Shown here: positions 60,042 to 64,000 of the stretch, in pieces
Position numbering within the stretch: the first letter of the stretch is position 1
Layout of the letters: every line of letters starts with the position of its first letter
NCBI RefSeq assembly: GCF_002351485.1
Contig: NZ_NWMW01000001.1
Span: 1,736,001-1,800,000 of the forward strand
Direction: 5' to 3'
Source of the DNA: Sphingomonas spermidinifaciens
Lineage (GTDB): Bacteria; Pseudomonadota; Alphaproteobacteria; Sphingomonadales; Sphingomonadaceae
DNA length: 64,000 nt
The notes under the pieces: generated by a model
Database searches by the model: none
Seen by the model: only the letters and a program-made list of their open reading frames with translations
What the model was told of the DNA's origin: nothing
Position numbers and translations under genes: made by a program

Positions 60042-60706
60042 GCACGCGTCGCCGGCGCCGGCCTCGGATCGGCTGCCTGTCCCTGATAGCGATCGTCGGC
60101 GCGGCGCTGCTGCTCGCACTGGCGGTCTTGCTGCGCCCGCGCAGCTTGCCCCAGCCGACCGCGCTTGCCGTCGGAGCGCCCGCTGCGGCTCCGCGCACAG
60201 CGTTGCGCTCCCCCGCCTCGTTCATGGCGATCGCCGATCCGCGCGCCCGCTCAATCGCTTTGTTTCGCGAGGCGGGGCGCGTCATCCAGCACCCGCGCTG
60301 CCTGAACTGTCACCCGCGCACCGATCGGCCGACCCAGACCGATGCGATGCGCCCGCACATGCCATGGGTCTCGCGCGGCGCGGGAGAGGCGGTGCTGCCC
60401 TGCGCCACGTGTCACCACGATCGCAACGTCGAGGCGGCCGGCGTGCCCGGCAACCCAGGGTGGCAACTCGCCCCGTCCGAAATGGCCTGGCAGGGCCAGT
60501 CGCTGGGTGACATTTGCCGCCAGCTTATCGACCCGGCCCGCTCGCACATGACGCGCGCCGAACTGCTCGATCACATGGCCACGGACGACCTGGTCGGCTG
60601 GGCCTGGCATCCCGGCGGCGAGCGGACGCCCGCGCCCGGTACCCAAGCACAGTTCGGCGCGCTCATCGACGCCTGGTTGTCGACCGGCGCGCAATGCCCC
60701 GCCTGA
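60038..60706 (+). CDS. Exported dihaem c-type cytochrome encoded between IorA- and IorB-like subunits
   Basis: A 222-residue protein with a positively charged N-terminus and one membrane segment (about 12-32, [20 protein letters not shown]). Two CxxCH sites are at residues 88-92 (CLNCH) and 122-126 (CATCH). The rest resembles no named domain I recognise. The start overlaps the iron-sulfur subunit stop codon by 4 bp. Placed between the two subunit genes, it most likely takes electrons from the enzyme on the periplasmic side of the membrane. Confidence 0.82.
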   Translation: MSTRRRRRPRIGCLSLIAIVGAALLLALAVLLRPRSLPQPTALAVGAPAAAPRTALRSPASFMAIADPRARSIALFREAGRVIQHPRCLNCHPRTDRPTQTDAMRPHMPWVSRGAGEAVLPCATCHHDRNVEAAGVPGNPGWQLAPSEMAWQGQSLGDICRQLIDPARSHMTRAELLDHMATDDLVGWAWHPGGERTPAPGTQAQFGALIDAWLSTGAQCPA

Positions 60707-60731
60707 TCCACCCCGACGAATGGAGATGCGC

Positions 60732-62924
60732 ATGATCGAAGCTCCCCGCACCGCGCGCCTTGCGCTGACGCGCCGGCGCATGATCCTGGGCGGCGCGTTG
60801 GCCGGCGGCGCGCTGCTCGTCGGCTACGGCGTCACCCACCCGATGGCGGTCGGCGGCGCGCTGCTGAGCGGGGGCGGCACCGATCCCGAACCCAGCGCCT
60901 TTGGCTCGTTCATCCGCATCGCCCCCGACGGCTGGGTGACGGTGGTCAACCGTCAGCAGGAACTGGGCCAGGGCATCCATGCGGGGTTGGCCGCGCTGAT
61001 CGCAGAGGAACTCGATGCCAACTGGGATCGGGTGCGCGTGGTCGATGCGCACAGCAATTTTCGCGCTTACGGGCCGCAGATCACCGCCGGCTCGCGCTCG
61101 ATAGCGTCGAACTGGGAACCGATGCGGATCGCAGGTGCTGCCGCACGGGCGATGTTCGTGGAGGCGGCGGCGCTGCGCTGGCAGGTCCCGCGCGCGCAGA
61201 TCACCGTACGCGACGGCGTCGTCGCCCACCCCGCCTCGCGCCGCAGCGCGCCGTTCGCCGAGCTGCTGGCAGACGCCGCCCGGCGCACGCCGCCGCAATC
61301 GCCCGCGCTCAAGCAGGCGAACGACTATCGCCTGATCGGCACCGATCGCGTCCGGCGCAAGGATGTGGCGCCCAAGATCACCGGCGCCCCCATCTATACG
61401 CAGGATGTGGCCAAGCCGGGCATGCTGGTCGCGATGGTCGCGCACAGCCCCCGCTTCGGCGGGCGGCTGGCCCGGTTCGACTCCACCGATGCGCTCAAGG
61501 TGAAGGGCGTGGTCGACGCTTTCGCGATCGACACCGGCGTGGCCGTGGTGGCGGAGACGAGCTGGGCCGCGCGGCGGGGCCGCGACGCGCTGCGCATCGA
61601 GTGGGACGATCGCGCGGCCGAGATGCGCTCGACCGCGCAGATCGTGCGCGACTATCACGACATCGCCGCCGGTCGCACCGACCTGTCCCCCAGCGACTTC
61701 GCGACGAAGGGCCAGGATGCCGACGCGCCGCTGACCGGCGACGTCGCCGAATTCACCTTCGACTTTCCGTATCTGGTCCATGCGCCGATGGAGCCGCTCG
61801 ATTGCGTGGCGTCGGTCGATGGCTGGAACGTCGCGATCACGTCGGGCGCCCATCTGCCGACCGTAGACCAGGTCCAGGCCGCGCGCGTCGCGCTGACGAT
61901 CCCCGGCAAGGTGGATGTCGAGGTGGTGCCCGCCGGCGGATCGTTCGGGCGCCGCGGCCTCGCGGCATCGGACTATGTGATCGAGGCGGTGCGCATCGCC
62001 CGGCACACCGCCAGACGCCCGGTCAAGCTGATGTGGACACGCGAGGACGAGATGACCGGCGGCTATTATCGGCCGATGTCGCATCACCGGATCGCGGTGC
62101 AGGTCGGCGCCGACGGCCTGCCGGCACGCTGGCGCCTGCGCAGCGTGTGCCAGCCGCTCCTTCCGTTCGGGTCCAACGAACAGGCGGTCGAGGGGATGGG
62201 CAACTCGCCCTATCTGGCCAGCGCGACGAGCGTCGACGGCAAGCTCTACAGCCCGCGCTTTCCCGTACCGGTGTCGTTCTGGCGATCGGTCGGCCACTCG
62301 TACACCGCGATGATGATGGAGCATCTGATCGATCAGCTCGCACGCCGCGCCGGGCAGGATCCGGCAGCCTATCGCCGGACGCTCTATCGCAAAGCGCGCG
62401 CGGCGCGGCACCTGAAGGTGCTGGACGAGTTGTGCCGCCGGGCCGACTGGGGATGTGCGGTCGATGTCGGTTTTGCGCGCGGTCTTGCCGTGCACGAGGC
62501 GATGGGCAGCGTCGTCGGCCAGATGGCAGAGGTGCGACTGGACGGAAACCGCCCGATCGTGCGCCGCGTGGTCGCCATCGTCGATTGTGGCATCGCCGTC
62601 TCGCCCGACCAGATAGCGGCGCAAATCGAGGGCGGGATCGGCTTCGGCCTGTCCGCCGCGCTCTACGGCGCGACGACGCTGGACAAAGGGATCGTGCAGC
62701 AGACCAATTTCGATACCCAGCCGATGCTGCGGCTGAACGAGATGCCCGCGGTCGAGACTTATATTCTGCCATCGACCGCCCCGCCGACGGGCGTAGGCGA
62801 ACCCGGCGTGCCGCCGATCGCGCCCGCGGTCGCCAACGCACTGCTGGCGTTGACCGGCCGGCCGACGAACAGCCTGCCCTTCCTGAAGGGGCCGGGCGCC
62901 AGCAACCTCGGCCCGATGGCCTGA
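60732..62924 (+). CDS. iorB: Molybdopterin-binding large subunit, isoquinoline 1-oxidoreductase type
   Basis: A 730-residue protein of the xanthine dehydrogenase family. The ATG at 60732 has GGAG upstream and gives a twin-arginine signal (LALTRRRMILGGALAGGALL), so it acts in the periplasm. Molybdenum-cofactor motifs seen are RQQELGQGIHAGLAALIAEE, PMEPLDC, GGSFGRRG and the catalytic-loop region GVGEPGVPPIAPAVANALLA, with the likely base glutamate in GEPG. It lacks FAD and [2Fe-2S] domains, so it needs the small subunit. The likely reaction is hydroxylation of an N-heterocycle or oxidation of an aldehyde. Confidence 0.92.
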   Translation: MIEAPRTARLALTRRRMILGGALAGGALLVGYGVTHPMAVGGALLSGGGTDPEPSAFGSFIRIAPDGWVTVVNRQQELGQGIHAGLAALIAEELDANWDRVRVVDAHSNFRAYGPQITAGSRSIASNWEPMRIAGAAARAMFVEAAALRWQVPRAQITVRDGVVAHPASRRSAPFAELLADAARRTPPQSPALKQANDYRLIGTDRVRRKDVAPKITGAPIYTQDVAKPGMLVAMVAHSPRFGGRLARFDSTDALKVKGVVDAFAIDTGVAVVAETSWAARRGRDALRIEWDDRAAEMRSTAQIVRDYHDIAAGRTDLSPSDFATKGQDADAPLTGDVAEFTFDFPYLVHAPMEPLDCVASVDGWNVAITSGAHLPTVDQVQAARVALTIPGKVDVEVVPAGGSFGRRGLAASDYVIEAVRIARHTARRPVKLMWTREDEMTGGYYRPMSHHRIAVQVGADGLPARWRLRSVCQPLLPFGSNEQAVEGMGNSPYLASATSVDGKLYSPRFPVPVSFWRSVGHSYTAMMMEHLIDQLARRAGQDPAAYRRTLYRKARAARHLKVLDELCRRADWGCAVDVGFARGLAVHEAMGSVVGQMAEVRLDGNRPIVRRVVAIVDCGIAVSPDQIAAQIEGGIGFGLSAALYGATTLDKGIVQQTNFDTQPMLRLNEMPAVETYILPSTAPPTGVGEPGVPPIAPAVANALLALTGRPTNSLPFLKGPGASNLGPMA

Positions 62925-62979
62925 GAACGGCGCCCGCTCGACGATCCCAGCGCGATCACCATCAGGACTGGAGCGTATT

Positions 62980-64000
62980 TTGATTAGCGGACCCACGCAC
63001 GCCGGGTGGTCGGACGGCTATGTCACCGATCTGGACTATACCTATGGCTATTATCGCGAGCTCAATCCGGCGATGCTTCGGCTCGCCTGTCTGGCGGCGA
63101 ACGTCCAGCCCCCGGCTATCGACGACTGCACCTATCTGGAGCTGGGTTTCGGTCAGGGGGTGTCGATCAACATGCACGCGGCCGCCGCGCCGGGCCGCTT
63201 CTGGGGGATCGATTTCAACCCCGCCCATGCGCTTCACGCGCGAACGCTTGCCGCGATCTCGGAAGCGGATGCGGCGCTATCCGACGACAGCTTCGCCAGT
63301 TTTACGGCGCGTAGCGATCTGCCCGCGTTCGACATCATCGTCCTGCACGGTGTCTGGAGCTGGATCTCGGCCGCGAACCGCGCTGCCATCCTCGACATCA
63401 TCGACCGCCGGCTGAAGCCGGGCGGCATCGTTTTTGTCAGCTACAACTGCCAGCCCGGCTGGGCAGGGCCTATGCCGCTGCGCCACCTGATGGCGCGGCA
63501 TGTCGAGTTTGCTGCGACCCGGTCGACCGACATGCCGACGCGGATCGACAAGGCGATCACCTTCGCACGCGAGTTGGCCGCCGCCGGAGGGCGCTATTTC
63601 GTGGAGAATCCGGGTGCCGAACCCTGGCTGGCGCAGCTGTCGGGCAGCAACCGACATTATCTGGCACATGAATATTTCAACGCTCACTGGCAGGTCGATT
63701 ATTTCTCGGACGTCAGTAATGCGCTCGGTACGGCGAAGCTGACCTACGCCGCCTCGGCCCGCCTGCTCGACCATCTCCCCGATTATGCGCTCCGGCCTAG
63801 CGAGGCGCAGATGCTCGGTTCCATTGCCCATCCGGTGATGCGCGAAAGCGTGCGCGACTTTCTGGTCAACCAGAAGTTCCGCATGGATATCTTCGTCAGG
63901 GGCGCGCGCCCGCTTGGCAGTGTCGATGCGCAGCGCAGCTGGCAGGAAACCGCCTTCGCCCTCGTCCTGCCCGAAGCGACGATCGGCTATCGGCATCCCA
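62980..64000 (+). CDS. Class I SAM-dependent methyltransferase with regulatory domain (3' truncated by window edge)
   Basis: The frame is open from 62980 to the end of the window (about 340 residues). The likely start is TTG 62980, with GGAG 6 nt upstream and no ATG before the conserved block. WSDGYVTDLDYTYGYYRELN is the hallmark N-terminus of methyltransferases with a MethyTransf_Reg domain. The AdoMet motif is YLELGFGQGVSINM. Later parts (VFVSYNCQPGW, HYLAHEYFNAHWQVDYFSD) fit the regulatory region. The substrate is unknown, with sugars or proteins proposed for this group. The C-terminus lies outside the window. It is 55 bp after iorB on the same strand. Confidence 0.85.
   Translation, partial: MISGPTHAGWSDGYVTDLDYTYGYYRELNPAMLRLACLAANVQPPAIDDCTYLELGFGQGVSINMHAAAAPGRFWGIDFNPAHALHARTLAAISEADAALSDDSFASFTARSDLPAFDIIVLHGVWSWISAANRAAILDIIDRRLKPGGIVFVSYNCQPGWAGPMPLRHLMARHVEFAATRSTDMPTRIDKAITFARELAAAGGRYFVENPGAEPWLAQLSGSNRHYLAHEYFNAHWQVDYFSDVSNALGTAKLTYAASARLLDHLPDYALRPSEAQMLGSIAHPVMRESVRDFLVNQKFRMDIFVRGARPLGSVDAQRSWQETAFALVLPEATIGYRHP

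Noticed and set aside
60663-62996. Open frame of about 777 codons antisense to the IorB-like gene
   Set aside because: It mirrors a fully supported coding sequence; composition is that of a shadow frame.
1-64000. tRNA, rRNA, CRISPR array, insertion sequence or prophage
   Set aside because: I looked for conserved tRNA arms, regularly spaced repeats, transposase motifs and phage genes and saw none. A covariance-model search was not possible here.

Overview
The window is a 64-kb piece of a high-GC chromosome, almost certainly from an alphaproteobacterium of the Sphingomonadaceae (Sphingomonas or a close relative). The reasons are the uniform GC-rich codon use, two TonB-dependent receptors, a Sphingomonas-type (SpAP/PafA-like) alkaline phosphatase, DUF1244, DUF3576, DUF4136 and DUF5991 proteins, and sphingomonad-style palindromic intergenic repeats. 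No tRNA, rRNA, CRISPR array, insertion sequence or prophage was recognised. This assignment rests on protein recognition, not on a database search.

Bases 1-20000 are mostly core genome. They hold the 3' end of a TonB receptor, an M14 carboxypeptidase-GNAT pair, ribosomal protein bL36, a HAD hydrolase, the alkaline phosphatase, pyruvate kinase, glmM, a dicarboxylate/amino-acid symporter, the Sua5-type tRNA t6A synthase, an acyl-CoA dehydrogenase, the agmatine-to-putrescine pair aguA-aguB, and an operon DUF3576-leuS-lptE-holA.

Bases 20000-33650 are a carbohydrate locus: a large TonB receptor, a FadR-type GntR regulator, a secreted two-domain DUF1080 protein, three Tat-exported Gfo/Idh/MocA oxidoreductases, an ApbE-like protein with altered motifs, an ACS-family MFS carrier and mannonate dehydratase (uxuA). 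The likely logic is outer-membrane uptake of a glycoside, oxidation and cleavage in the periplasm, inner-membrane import, and entry through mannonate into the KDG route.

Bases 33600-38600 carry a phosphorelay (Hpt protein, hybrid kinase, stand-alone receiver). Next to it is a deletion scar joining the 3' end of an FtsX permease gene to the 3' end of a histidine kinase gene. Bases 39000-45240 hold another MFS carrier, a TetR-containing operon of small secreted and membrane proteins behind a tandem operator, and a dihaem cytochrome c.

Bases 45233-50412 are the most unusual part: five minus-strand genes, each overlapping the next by exactly 4 bp. In order of transcription they encode a GNAT-like protein, an E1/ThiF-like adenylyltransferase, a polytopic membrane protein, a second GNAT and an Acg-like nitroreductase-fold protein. 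A nested hairpin lies in the leader. I know no described pathway with this full set, and it is my main candidate for an undescribed system.

Bases 50861-64000 are accessory: a DUF5996-GNAT fusion, a glucose-fructose-oxidoreductase-like protein with an MFS carrier, DUF2147, an AraC-SDR pair, an AT-richer patch, small membrane proteins with a methyltransferase, an IorAB-type molybdenum hydroxylase with a dihaem protein encoded between its subunits, and a methyltransferase running off the end.
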